64,000 nucleotides of DNA from contig NZ_QYUQ01000002.1 of assembly GCF_003590835.1 (NCBI RefSeq), forward strand, positions 1,612,001-1,676,000, read 5' to 3'. Shown one piece after another: positions 1 through 7,706 of the stretch (within the stretch, counting starts at the first letter, position 1; the number at the start of each line of letters is the position of its first letter). Source of the stretch: Noviherbaspirillum sedimenti. GTDB lineage: Bacteria; Pseudomonadota; Gammaproteobacteria; Burkholderiales; Burkholderiaceae_D. Both the position numbers and the translations under genes were made by a program. The notes below the pieces were generated by a model that did not search any database, was not told the origin of the DNA, and saw only the letters and a program-made list of their open reading frames with translations.

Positions 1-36
1 TGCAGAATCGATCGCCGGGCTCATCATGCTGGACAT
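1..36 (-). CDS. 5' end of a truncated CDS (unidentified)
   Basis: Only the first 12 codons are inside the window; they read MSSMMSPAIDSA on the minus strand. The ATG is preceded by a strong AAGGAG ribosome-binding site about 9 bases upstream, and the preceding gene stops only 3 bases before the ATG. It is therefore very probably the next gene of the catabolic operon that holds the two dehydrogenases upstream. Too little sequence is present to name a family. Confidence 0.6.
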   Translation of the reverse strand, partial: MSSMMSPAIDSA

Positions 37-38
37 TG

Positions 39-998
39 TTATTTCTCCTTCTTGTTTCGCATTGCAGCGAGGGTCATCAATTGACGATCACGCCAGGCGC
101 GGCGTTCGTTGAGTTGGTCTTGTCCGAGAATCGTGCGACGCTGCGCCTCTACCTCGGCAATCAGCTCGTCAGGCCACGGCTGTTCATGCGTGCGCGAATG
201 TGCGATTTCCTGAAACAAGCGACCAAAACGGCGTGCATAATCGGCCACACCTTGTGGTGCATTCAGATCAATCGTTTCAAACGGCCCCATAAACGACCAG
301 CGCAATCCCAAGCCGTCCCGGATTGTCTTGTCAATATCTTCGCAAGTTGCAACGCCCTCTTCCACTAATGCCCATGCCTCGCGCAACAGGACGGCTTGCA
401 ACCGGTTCAAGACAAAGCCCTGAGTTTCGCGGCGCACATGCACCACGCTTTGGCCGACGGATTGCATCAGCGCGTCCGTAAAGGCAACCGCCTCAGACAG
501 CGTGGCCGGCGAAGGCACGATTTCCACGACAGGGACCAGATAAGGCGGGTTGACGGGATGAGCAATCAGGGTGCGGCCCGCCAGTTTGAGACCTTGCGTA
601 AATGCCGAGGCCGGAATGCCCGAAGTTGAACTGCCGATCACGGTATTCTCTGAGGTCAGTTCCTCCAGCTCTTCCATGAGTCGCCGTTTGACTTCCACTT
701 TTTCGAGAATGGATTCTTGAAGATACGCCGCATCGGTGACCGCTTCCTGCAATGTTTCTACTGCAGTCATGCGCGCCATCACGCCATCGATATTATCAAT
801 GAGCTCGAATGCATGCAGATCTTCCAGCTGACTCCGTATCAGCGACAGCGACGATACTGCGGCGTTGGGCGCCGCATCGAAGATCTTTACCTCCAGCCCG
901 GCCCTTGCAAATACGATCGCCCAGCCTGCGCCAACCAGCCCGGCGCCAATGATCCCGATGTGCCGTCCATTTACAAGCTTATTCGCTTTTTGTGACAT
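39..998 (-). CDS. 3-hydroxyacyl-CoA dehydrogenase-family NAD-dependent oxidoreductase
   Basis: The 319-residue protein has an N-terminal Rossmann fold with GIIGAGLVGAG at residues 14-24 and an acidic residue at the end of the second strand (IFD, 39-41), as in NAD-dependent members. The segment around AHPVNPPYLVPVVEIVP (146-162) and the C-terminal helical half match the 3-hydroxyacyl-CoA dehydrogenase / lambda-crystallin (L-gulonate 3-dehydrogenase) family, where the His of HPxNP is catalytic. Members oxidise beta-hydroxy acids or acyl-CoAs; carnitine dehydrogenase is a close alternative. The ATG has a good AAGGAGG site. It follows the HisD-like gene after a terminator-like hairpin and lies 3 bases before the next gene. 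The substrate is not shown by the sequence; context suggests a small hydroxylated or sulfonated acid. Confidence 0.8.
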   Translation of the reverse strand: MSQKANKLVNGRHIGIIGAGLVGAGWAIVFARAGLEVKIFDAAPNAAVSSLSLIRSQLEDLHAFELIDNIDGVMARMTAVETLQEAVTDAAYLQESILEKVEVKRRLMEELEELTSENTVIGSSTSGIPASAFTQGLKLAGRTLIAHPVNPPYLVPVVEIVPSPATLSEAVAFTDALMQSVGQSVVHVRRETQGFVLNRLQAVLLREAWALVEEGVATCEDIDKTIRDGLGLRWSFMGPFETIDLNAPQGVADYARRFGRLFQEIAHSRTHEQPWPDELIAEVEAQRRTILGQDQLNERRAWRDRQLMTLAAMRNKKEK

Positions 999-1014
999 AT
1001 TCTGCCTCCTTGTT

Positions 1015-1049
1015 AAAATGGTGCGACAAGCCCTGCCGCACCATTTTTT
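1015..1049 (-). terminator. intergenic terminator-like hairpin within the operon
   Basis: A perfect 11-bp stem (AAAATGGTGCG at 1015-1025 with CGCACCATTTT at 1037-1047) encloses an 11-base loop. It ends in a T run on either strand, so it can terminate in both directions. It lies between two minus-strand genes that otherwise look like one operon, so it may attenuate the downstream dehydrogenase or stabilise the upstream message. Confidence 0.65.
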
Positions 1050-1064
1050 CTCGAACAGCTTAGC

Positions 1065-2372
1065 TTATTCGGCCGCACCGCCGTAAGGAACATCCTTGTG
1101 CCCGTAGCGGCGGACGCGGATATTGGCTTGCTCGCCGTGGCCGGCGAAGCCTTCCAGAGCGCACAGCCTGGAGCAATACTCGCCAATCATGGCAGATGCT
1201 TCATCGGTGAGCACCTTTTGATAGGTGCAAGTCTTCAGGAATTTGCCGACCCATAAGCCGCCGGTATAGCGCGCTGCCTTCATTGTCGGCAAGGTGTGAT
1301 TGGTGCCGATAACTTTATCGCCATACGAAACATTGGTGCGTGGCCCTAAAAACAGTGCGCCGTAGTTACGCAGATTTTTCAGGAAATAGTCATCATCGTG
1401 CGTCATGACTTGCACGTGTTCGGATGCAATTTCATTAGCAATCTTGACCATTTCTTCATTGCTTTCAGCAACGATCACCTGGCCAAATTTTTCCCATGAC
1501 TGGGATGCAATGGCGGCTGTCGGCAAAATCTTCAGCAAGCGCTTGACCTCTTCGATGGTATCCAGCGCCAGTTTTTCGGAAGTGGTCAGCAAGATTGCCG
1601 GCGACTCCGGACCGTGCTCTGCCTGTCCCAGCAAGTCGGTCGCACACAGTTCGCCATCGACGGTGTCGTCTGCGATCACCAGGGTCTCGGTCGGGCCCGC
1701 AAACAGATCGATACCGACGCGACCGAACATTTGGCGCTTGGCTTCCGCAACAAACGCATTGCCTGGGCCGACCAGCATATCCACCGGCGCAATAGACCGC
1801 GTGCCGATTGCCATGGCGCCGATCGCCTGGATACCGCCCAAGCAGTAGATTTCATCCGCACCTGCCATGTGCTGAGCGGCGACAATTGCCGGTGCTGGCT
1901 TGCCCTGGAATGGCGGCGCGCACGTGATGATCCGGGGCACACCAGCGACTTTAGCCGTGATCACAGACATATGGGCCGACGCCAGCAAAGAATACTTGCC
2001 GCCCGGTACATAGCAACCCGCGGCATTCACTGGGATATTCTTGTGCCCCAAAATAATGCCCGGCAGCGTTTCGACTTCGATGTCTTTCATCGATTCGCGC
2101 TGGTGCTGCGCGAAATTACGCACTTGCTTCTGCGCGAATTCGATATCGGCCAGGTTTTTATCGCTGAGTTGATTCAGGCAATTCTGGATTTCTTTGTCGG
2201 TCAACCGGTAATCGTCGCGCTCGACTTTATCGAAGCGAATGGCCAGCTCGCGTACGGCGGCATCACCACCTTGTTCGATGTCAGCAAGGATTTTTTCCAC
2301 GGTTTCCCGGACTTCCCGCGCCGCGTTTTTGACAACTTCCGGTTCTGCGCCTTGCTTGAGCCACTTAGCCAT
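1065..2372 (-). CDS. histidinol-dehydrogenase-fold enzyme, HpsN-like (probable sulfopropanediol 3-dehydrogenase)
   Basis: The 435-residue product starts MAKWLKQG after GGAG; in-frame codons up to 2444 run through the promoter and operator and are not used. HisD-fold hallmarks are present: [39 protein letters not shown] (zinc ligand region), the catalytic Glu-His pair in ASEHVQVM and the late His of FAGHGEQA. No other his gene is nearby and a LacI regulator sits next door, which argues against histidine synthesis. HpsN proteins of this fold oxidise 2,3-dihydroxypropane-1-sulfonate to sulfolactate in two NAD+-dependent steps, and the sequence resembles them by eye. A related polyol or amino-alcohol dehydrogenase remains possible. 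Confidence 0.7.
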   Translation of the reverse strand: MAKWLKQGAEPEVVKNAAREVRETVEKILADIEQGGDAAVRELAIRFDKVERDDYRLTDKEIQNCLNQLSDKNLADIEFAQKQVRNFAQHQRESMKDIEVETLPGIILGHKNIPVNAAGCYVPGGKYSLLASAHMSVITAKVAGVPRIITCAPPFQGKPAPAIVAAQHMAGADEIYCLGGIQAIGAMAIGTRSIAPVDMLVGPGNAFVAEAKRQMFGRVGIDLFAGPTETLVIADDTVDGELCATDLLGQAEHGPESPAILLTTSEKLALDTIEEVKRLLKILPTAAIASQSWEKFGQVIVAESNEEMVKIANEIASEHVQVMTHDDDYFLKNLRNYGALFLGPRTNVSYGDKVIGTNHTLPTMKAARYTGGLWVGKFLKTCTYQKVLTDEASAMIGEYCSRLCALEGFAGHGEQANIRVRRYGHKDVPYGGAAE

Positions 2373-2398
2373 TTTCAGTCTCCAGTCGATTTGGTTTA

Positions 2399-2426
2399 GA
2401 TGCATTGCATACGTATGCAATGCATC
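2399..2426. promoter_or_regulatory. 28-bp perfect palindromic operator
   Basis: Bases 2399-2426 are a perfect inverted repeat; each 14-base arm begins GATGCATTGCATAC and the centre is CG. It lies 27 bases upstream of the HisD-like start codon and immediately downstream of a -10 element, so a bound repressor would block initiation. A central CpG is typical of LacI-family operators, and the LacI-type gene is adjacent. Confidence 0.75.
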
Positions 2427-2428
2427 GC

Positions 2429-2457
2429 AGTATAGGACAGGCATGCGGACTGCGCAA
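2429..2457 (-). promoter_or_regulatory. sigma70-like promoter of the HisD-like operon
   Basis: On the minus strand TTGCGC (2457-2452) is followed after 17 bases by TATACT (2434-2429). Transcription would start near 2421, inside the palindrome, giving a leader of about 50 bases before the ATG at 2372. Confidence 0.65.
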
Positions 2458-2564
2458 GTTTTTTGAAAGCCAAAACAAAAGACGGAGTTTCTTTAAAGAA
2501 GCAAGCCCTTAGCCAGCATGCCTGGTCACGTCGCATGTGCTGCAGAGGAAACGTGTGAACTTCC

Positions 2565-3662
2565 TTATTCCTGGTGCCAGACTTTTACACCATCAATGAT
2601 TGATATCCCCTTGTCAGGAATACGCGCAGACTCCCGCACGACCAGCCTTCCCTTTACCGTCTCATGGACGGGAGCCATTCCTTTATCTCCCAAGGCTTCT
2701 TTCACGATATCCACGACACGTCCCACCATTAACCGGACCGGCTGGGCGTATGTCGTCAGTCCAAAAATCGGCCATCCCGCCAATTCCGAGTCATCAAATC
2801 CTACGACGGAAATTTGACTACCCACTGCCAGGTTAAATTCGGTACGGGCAACGTTAATTGCTGCCAAAGCCATTTGATCGTTTGCGCAAAAAATGGCGTC
2901 AGGCCGATTTTTCCGGTTCAACAGCTCCCTGGTCGCCGACACGGCACCGGCCGCCGTATAGTTGCCGACCACGCGTATTGGCGTAGCATAGCCATGCTCT
3001 TGCAGATAGTCGGTAAATGCTTTTTCCCGGTCGCGATTGGTCGAGGAGTTTTCCAGGCCGGCGATATAAGCGAATCGCTGATGGTCACTCGCCGCAAGAA
3101 AAGCAGCGATCTGCGTAGCGCCTGATTTGTTTTCCCCCGTGACGCTGGACGCCATCTTGCTATTGGTTTTCCGATTGAGAAGTACGACAGGCAAACCAAT
3201 CTGCTGACACTCGTCGGCGAAATGCGAAGATAAATTCGAAGCAACCAGGACGAGCGCATCGACGCGATACCGCAGAACCTCTTCCAATACGGGATCCGAA
3301 TTGCGATCAGGGTTGGTCGTAAAGAGCATGATGCGATAGCCGATCTCACCAAAGCCCTCTGCAAGCGCTTCCAACAATTCGGAATAAAAGGGGTTCGACA
3401 GGCTCGGGATCGTCACGCCCACAATATTGGAACGCCCCGTAATAAGGGAGCGTGCCACCAGGTTGGGCCGATAGCCAAGCTGCTTGGCAGCCAGCATCAC
3501 CTTTTCCCGCGTATCGGGCGAAACGCTTGCCCCTTCCGTATACGTGCGGGAAACGGCAGATTGAGACACTCCTGCCAGCCGAGCAACTTCATGCGCTGTC
3601 ACGGGCCGACGATCAGCTGGCGCTGCTAGCGCATGTTGACTTTTTGAATGCCTGCTGATCAT
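2565..3662 (-). CDS. LacI-family transcriptional regulator
   Basis: The 365-residue protein has a LacI-type helix-turn-helix at about residues 20-45 (VTAHEVARLAGVSQSAVSR), the hinge region ending LGYRPNLVARSL, and a periplasmic-binding-protein-like ligand domain (GVTIPSLSNPFYSELLEAL onward; ISVVGFDDSELAGW near residue 300). It is transcribed in the same direction as the dehydrogenases and ends about 110 bases upstream of their promoter. It most likely represses that promoter through the adjacent palindrome, with a pathway metabolite as inducer. The ligand cannot be read from the sequence. A GGGG-type ribosome-binding site precedes the ATG. Confidence 0.88.
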   Translation of the reverse strand: MISRHSKSQHALAAPADRRPVTAHEVARLAGVSQSAVSRTYTEGASVSPDTREKVMLAAKQLGYRPNLVARSLITGRSNIVGVTIPSLSNPFYSELLEALAEGFGEIGYRIMLFTTNPDRNSDPVLEEVLRYRVDALVLVASNLSSHFADECQQIGLPVVLLNRKTNSKMASSVTGENKSGATQIAAFLAASDHQRFAYIAGLENSSTNRDREKAFTDYLQEHGYATPIRVVGNYTAAGAVSATRELLNRKNRPDAIFCANDQMALAAINVARTEFNLAVGSQISVVGFDDSELAGWPIFGLTTYAQPVRLMVGRVVDIVKEALGDKGMAPVHETVKGRLVVRESARIPDKGISIIDGVKVWHQE

Positions 3663-3826
3663 AGACCCCTGTGATTAAAGACTTGTAAGTTCTCAATGTT
3701 AGTCTACATGAACAATGCGGATTTTCACCTGCCTTTCAGGACCGCAATCTGTACTTGGAGCCTCTGCTTTTGGCCTATTCTGTTGGAATTGTCATCAGCT
3801 AACGGTTTGGCTACGGTAGCGCAAAT

Positions 3827-3857
3827 AAAAAAGCCCTGCAACAGGCCCGCAAGGGCC
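3827..3857 (-). terminator. Rho-independent terminator downstream of dgkA
   Basis: Read on the minus strand, AGGGC (3856-3852) and GCCCT (3837-3833) form a stem followed by six T bases (complement of 3832-3827). It lies about 75 bases beyond the dgkA stop codon and ends that transcription unit. The rest of 3663-3929 shows no supported gene. Confidence 0.6.
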
Positions 3858-3929
3858 AAGGAAAACAGCTTGAATGCGCCGTTCTATCGGATCAAGCCGC
3901 AATTAACAGGGGGCATTGCGTCCCGTCCT

Positions 3930-4274
3930 TTATCTGAATAAAAAAGCCACCGCAACGAGCAGCGCTACGAAACTCGATACGAGCACTGCCCCGGCGGCGA
4001 TGTCCTTGACCGCGCGAATCTCGGGGTGCAGTTCTGGATGAATGCGGTCTGCCAATACTTCCAATGCCGTATTGAACAGTTCGGCAACCAGGACCAATCC
4101 AACTGCCAATGCGCCCATCACCCACCATACAATCTCGGGGCGCGTCAGCAATAGAACAACCAGCACTCCTGCGGCAGCAAATACTTGCAACCGGAAGCTG
4201 GATTCGCGGCGGAATGCCAGATAAAGGCCATTGATGGCAAATCCGAGCCGCTTTCCAAACGACTGTCCCTTCAT
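3930..4274 (-). CDS. dgkA: diacylglycerol kinase (DgkA family)
   Basis: The 114-residue integral membrane protein phosphorylates diacylglycerol (or undecaprenol in some bacteria). The first ATG of the long frame is not needed: the MKGQSFGKRL start overlaps the preceding stop as ATGA. Three hydrophobic helices are visible, with the conserved ELFNTALEVLADRI and KDIAAGAVL segments that carry the active-site Glu, Asn and Asp residues of the family. Length matches E. coli DgkA (about 120 residues). Coupling to the upstream PAP2 phosphatase suggests joint recycling of lipid intermediates: the phosphatase removes phosphate and the kinase puts it back. Confidence 0.9.
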   Translation of the reverse strand: MKGQSFGKRLGFAINGLYLAFRRESSFRLQVFAAAGVLVVLLLTRPEIVWWVMGALAVGLVLVAELFNTALEVLADRIHPELHPEIRAVKDIAAGAVLVSSFVALLVAVAFLFR

Positions 4275-4948
4275 CGCTTCGCTCCATTGCCAAGATTGAA
4301 AACGTGGGCAAGCAGCCAGCACCCGAGTGCCCAGGCCGCACCGGCAGCCCAGCCAGCCAGAACATCGCTAGGCCAGTGGACGCCAAGATAGACCCGGCTG
4401 ACGCCAATCAGGATGGACAAGGCAGCGGCGATGCCCATGACGTAAATCTTTAACCATCGTCCTGGCGTCAAGCGTGCCACCAGCGCACCCAGGGTCAGGT
4501 AGACCAAAGCCGACATCATTGCGTGGCCGCTCGGAAAGCTGGCGTGATAGTCAAGCGTCCCCAGGGGGACCAGGTCTGGTCTGGGGCGACTGAACACTTC
4601 CTTCAGCAGGAAGGATGCCAGCCCGCCGCCAAATGTCGCAATCAGCGTGAAAAGCGCTGTTCGCCATTTTCTAATAAGCAGCAGAAAAATAACTGCCGCG
4701 GCAACGAGCAAGATCAGTACGCCCAGACTACCCAATCCACTGATGTCGCGCACAAATTCATTGAGCCAGGCGGGACCAAACGCTTGAGTTGGGTCATGGG
4801 CGGAACGAAAAACCATCAGGATTGCCAGATCGATTTTTCTGGTTTCCCCCTGAACCACGTCTTCGGCTATCTCGATAAAAAACCACAGCGCAGAGGTGAT
4901 GGCCGTGATTGCAACAAGTAAGCGGACTTCCAGCCAGTTGCGAAGCAT
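4271..4948 (-). CDS. PAP2-family membrane phosphatase
   Basis: The 225-residue membrane protein carries the three phosphatidic-acid phosphatase motifs in order: KEVFSRPRP (about 116-124), PSGHAMM (about 139-145) and SRVYLGVHWPSD (about 183-194), whose second His and Asp complete the active site. An N-terminal signal-anchor and about five further hydrophobic segments flank them. Family members dephosphorylate phosphatidate, phosphatidylglycerophosphate or undecaprenyl diphosphate at the periplasmic face. It overlaps dgkA by four bases and follows maiA by 24 bases, so it may be read through from the aromatic operon. The exact lipid substrate is not determined. Confidence 0.85.
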   Translation of the reverse strand: MLRNWLEVRLLVAITAITSALWFFIEIAEDVVQGETRKIDLAILMVFRSAHDPTQAFGPAWLNEFVRDISGLGSLGVLILLVAAAVIFLLLIRKWRTALFTLIATFGGGLASFLLKEVFSRPRPDLVPLGTLDYHASFPSGHAMMSALVYLTLGALVARLTPGRWLKIYVMGIAAALSILIGVSRVYLGVHWPSDVLAGWAAGAAWALGCWLLAHVFNLGNGAKR

Positions 4949-4972
4949 AAACTTCGTCTCAAATCTGAAAAC

Positions 4973-5617
4973 CTATTCCGCATCCGGCTGCGCCGCCGGC
5001 TCGGCTTTCCTGAATGCTTCCAGCGTCATCGCGTATTCATCGATGCGCGCAATCGTCGGATAGGCATCCAGCGCAATGTCGAAACGCCTGGCATTCCATA
5101 CCTGCGGAATCAGGCAAAGATCGGCAATGGTCGGCTGGTCGCCGTACACCAGCTTGCCGGTATGCGGATCGCTTGCCAGCCGCTTTTCCAGCGACGCAAA
5201 CCCTGACGTCACCCAATGCCGGTACCACGCCTGCTTGTCCTCTTCCGACACACCCAGCGTGCCCTTCAGGTACTTCAGCACGCGCAGGTTGTTCAGCGGA
5301 TGGATTTCGCAGGCGACCTGCAGCGCCACGGCACGCACGTAAGCGCGATCGGCAGGTTTGGCCGGCAACAGCGCCGGCGAAGGATGGGTTTCCTCGAGAT
5401 ATTCGATGATCGCCAGCGATTGCGACAACAACTGGCCGTCATCCTCCAGCGCCGGCACCAGGCCGGCCGGATTGATGGCCTGGTAGGCGGGCGCCATCTG
5501 TTCGCCGCCGCCACGCACCAGGTGCACCGGCAGGTATTCGTACGGCAGGCCCTTCAGGTTCAGGGCGATGCGGACCCGGAAGGAGGCCGAGCTGCGATAG
5601 TAACTGTAGAGTTTCAT
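4973..5617 (-). CDS. maiA: maleylacetoacetate isomerase (zeta-class GST)
   Basis: The roughly 214-residue protein has the zeta-GST signature SSASFRVRIALNLKG near the N-terminus, the glutathione-binding segment NPAGLVPAL..QSLAIIEYLEE, and a C-terminal helical domain with TIADLCLIPQVWNARRF. It isomerises maleylacetoacetate to fumarylacetoacetate with glutathione, the step before fumarylacetoacetase, whose gene ends 10 bases upstream. Two ATG codons in tandem are possible starts; the second (MKLYSYYRSS) matches family N-termini. The usual family Cys in the SSCSWRVR motif is Ala here, which other bacterial members tolerate. Confidence 0.9.
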   Translation of the reverse strand: MKLYSYYRSSASFRVRIALNLKGLPYEYLPVHLVRGGGEQMAPAYQAINPAGLVPALEDDGQLLSQSLAIIEYLEETHPSPALLPAKPADRAYVRAVALQVACEIHPLNNLRVLKYLKGTLGVSEEDKQAWYRHWVTSGFASLEKRLASDPHTGKLVYGDQPTIADLCLIPQVWNARRFDIALDAYPTIARIDEYAMTLEAFRKAEPAAQPDAE

Positions 5618-5627
5618 CATGGCAGAT

Positions 5628-6917
5628 TCACTTTACCAGATGGGCGGGAAGAATGGTACCGGTGCAGACGCCGAAGCCGACGCGGTAGCCCGCGCCCTGG
5701 CACCAGCCGCGCAGGGTCAGCTCATCGCCATCCTCGATGAATGTGCGCTGCTCGCCGGTTTTCAGGGTGATCGGCTCGCGGCCGTTCAGGGTGGCCTCGA
5801 GCAGGGCGCCCAGCGAATCGCGCGTCGGTCCGCTCAAGGTGCCGGAACCCATCAGGTCCCCTACCCTGGTATTGCAGCCGGATACGGTGTGGTGCGCCAG
5901 TTGCTGCGCCATCGACCAGTACATGTACTTGAAGTTGGTATGCGCCAGGGTCGTTGCTTCCGCCTTGCCTTGCGGCTTCAGCAAGGCTTCGAGCTGGATA
6001 TCGAAGGCATGTTCGCCGGCGTGCCGCAGGTACGGCAGCGGCTCGGGCGACTGCGCCGGCTGCGCCGTGCGGAACGGCTCGAGCGCATCCATGGTCACGA
6101 TCCATGGCGAAATCGAGGTAGCGAAGGTCTTGGCATTGAACGGGCCCAGCGGCACGTATTCCCAGGCCTGCAGGTCGCGCGCGCTCCAGTCGTTCAGCAG
6201 CACCATGCCGAAGATGTGCTGCTCTGCTTCCTCGCAGGGAATCGGCTCGCCCAGCGCGTTCGGCACGCCGACGATGAAGCCGGTCTCCAGTTCGATATCG
6301 AGCTTGCGGCAGGCGCCAAAGATCGGGCGCTCCTGGTCCGGCAGCTTGATCTGGCCGTTCGGACGCCGCACCGGGGTGCCGCTGACGATCACCGACGAGG
6401 CGCGGCCGTTGTAGCCGATCGGCAGTTCCGACCAGTTCGGCAGCAGCGCATTCTTCGGATCGCGGAACAGCGCGCCGACATTGGTGGCATGCTCTTTCGA
6501 GGAGTAGAAATCGGTGTAACCCGGCACCTCGACCGGCAGCAGCATGCTGGCATCGGCTTGCGCCACCAGCGCCTTTTCGCGCAAGCCGGCATTGCCCTGC
6601 AGAGCCTGGTTTTCATGCGACAGCAGCGCGCTGATCTGTTCGCGCACGCCACGCCAGACCGTGCGGCCGAGGGCGATGAAGTCATTCAGCCGGGGCTGGG
6701 CGAACACGCCCGCTTCACACTTGAGCAAGCCGGCCTCGGCCAGCACTGCCAGGTCGAGGATGCGGTCGCCGATGGCGACGCCGACGCGCGGCGCCGAATC
6801 GCCGGTCTTGAACACGCCGTAAGGCAGGCTCTGGATCGGGAATTCGCAATCCGCTGCGTTGGCGGATTCAACCCAGCTTTTCAGCGAAGGTGCGGTAGTG
6901 GAATCGAATTTTGCCAT
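5628..6917 (-). CDS. fahA: fumarylacetoacetase
   Basis: This 429-residue enzyme hydrolyses fumarylacetoacetate to fumarate and acetoacetate, the last step of homogentisate breakdown. It has the N-terminal FAH SH3-like domain, then the catalytic domain with YTDFYSSKEHATNVG (Asp and His of the active site), the metal-binding ExE in DIELETGF and the LLNDWSARDLQAWEY segment. Length fits the FAH type rather than the shorter FAHD hydrolases. AAGGAG precedes MAKFDST; the in-frame codons up to 6962 overlap the VOC gene and are rejected. It lies 4 bases from the VOC gene, so the two are coupled. Confidence 0.93.
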   Translation of the reverse strand: MAKFDSTTAPSLKSWVESANAADCEFPIQSLPYGVFKTGDSAPRVGVAIGDRILDLAVLAEAGLLKCEAGVFAQPRLNDFIALGRTVWRGVREQISALLSHENQALQGNAGLREKALVAQADASMLLPVEVPGYTDFYSSKEHATNVGALFRDPKNALLPNWSELPIGYNGRASSVIVSGTPVRRPNGQIKLPDQERPIFGACRKLDIELETGFIVGVPNALGEPIPCEEAEQHIFGMVLLNDWSARDLQAWEYVPLGPFNAKTFATSISPWIVTMDALEPFRTAQPAQSPEPLPYLRHAGEHAFDIQLEALLKPQGKAEATTLAHTNFKYMYWSMAQQLAHHTVSGCNTRVGDLMGSGTLSGPTRDSLGALLEATLNGREPITLKTGEQRTFIEDGDELTLRGWCQGAGYRVGFGVCTGTILPAHLVK

Positions 6918-6921
6918 GCTC

Positions 6922-7461
6922 TCATTCTCCTTTGAAGCTGCCGTCATGCATCCAGCGCGCATGCTGCGGCGCCTTTTTGGTCTTCGCCCATTCGTTGAGC
7001 ATGTCCCACTTTACGTCGTCGAGCATCTTGTTCATCTTCGGCGTGGCAGTGTCGGCGCACAGTTCAATGCGATGGCCATTCGGGTCGAAGAAGTAGATGG
7101 ACTTGAAGATGGTATGGTCGGTCGGGCCGAGCACTTCGATGCCGCCGGCTTCCAGTTTGGCCTTGGCTTCCAGCAGGTCGTCCATGGACTTCACTTTCAG
7201 CGCCAGATGCTGCGTCCACAGCGGCGTGTTCTGGTCGCGACCCATCGGCGGACGGGTCGGCAACTCGAAAAAGGCGAGCACGTTGCCCATGCCGGCGTCG
7301 AGGAAGACGTGCATGTAGGGATCGGGTTCCTTGGTGGACGGCACCTCGTTCTCGGCGATCGCCAGGATGAAACGCATGTCCAGGTACTTGACGTACCACT
7401 CGACGGTTTCCTTGGCATCCTTGCAGCGGTAGGCGACGTGATGAATTCTTTCGATCTGCAT
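6922..7461 (-). CDS. VOC-family metalloprotein in aromatic operon
   Basis: The 179-residue protein is a single vicinal-oxygen-chelate domain with a C-terminal extension (about 138-179). Candidate metal ligands are H8 (IHHVAYR), E66 (LAFFEL), H85 (TQHLALK) and E133 (GHRIEL), the quartet expected of glyoxalase-I-like members. AGGAG precedes MQIERIHH; the longer frame overlaps the small upstream gene. In an operon that needs a ring-cleavage step but shows no cupin dioxygenase, it could be a dioxygenase, an isomerase or a glutathione-dependent enzyme acting on a ring-fission product. The family alone does not decide. Confidence 0.85.
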   Translation of the reverse strand: MQIERIHHVAYRCKDAKETVEWYVKYLDMRFILAIAENEVPSTKEPDPYMHVFLDAGMGNVLAFFELPTRPPMGRDQNTPLWTQHLALKVKSMDDLLEAKAKLEAGGIEVLGPTDHTIFKSIYFFDPNGHRIELCADTATPKMNKMLDDVKWDMLNEWAKTKKAPQHARWMHDGSFKGE

Positions 7462-7498
7462 TTGATTCTCCTGAATGGTTTGCAAACTTACCCTGAGA

Positions 7499-7693
7499 TC
7501 ACAAGTCGCGCAGTGCGGCCTGGACGTGGGCGCCAAAGGTGTCGGCATTACCCAGCGCATTAGCGTTAAGCAAAGCCAGTTTGACGAGGAACAGCTCGGT
7601 TTTGTCCGGACCGGCCTGATCGATGGCGGTGGCCAACGCGTCGTACACGGTTTCCAGGCCCGGGATGGTCAGGGCGTTGTTGGCGATGGTCAT
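7499..7693 (-). CDS. DUF2783 small protein, probable MhaB-like coupling protein of the hydroxylase
   Basis: The 64-residue acidic protein (MTIANNALTIPGLETVYDAL, then a Leu/Asn/Ala-rich helix) lies 13 bases after the flavin hydroxylase on the same strand. From memory, the 3-hydroxyphenylacetate 6-hydroxylase of Pseudomonas putida is a flavoprotein (MhaA) that needs a small coupling protein (MhaB) of about this size. The gene order and sizes here match that pair. I place it in DUF2783 by recall of such neighbours, not by a search. It probably modulates hydroxylation efficiency by contact with the large subunit. Confidence 0.75.
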   Translation of the reverse strand: MTIANNALTIPGLETVYDALATAIDQAGPDKTELFLVKLALLNANALGNADTFGAHVQAALRDL

Positions 7694-7706
7694 GGAGGCT
7701 CTCCTA

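Noticed and set aside
1065..2372. hisD of histidine biosynthesis
   Set aside because: No his genes nearby; a LacI regulator, a palindromic operator and a second dehydrogenase point to catabolism.
3696..3941. 81-codon plus-strand frame upstream of the LacI-type gene
   Set aside because: It covers the dgkA terminator and the end of dgkA, with no ribosome-binding site or homology I recognise.
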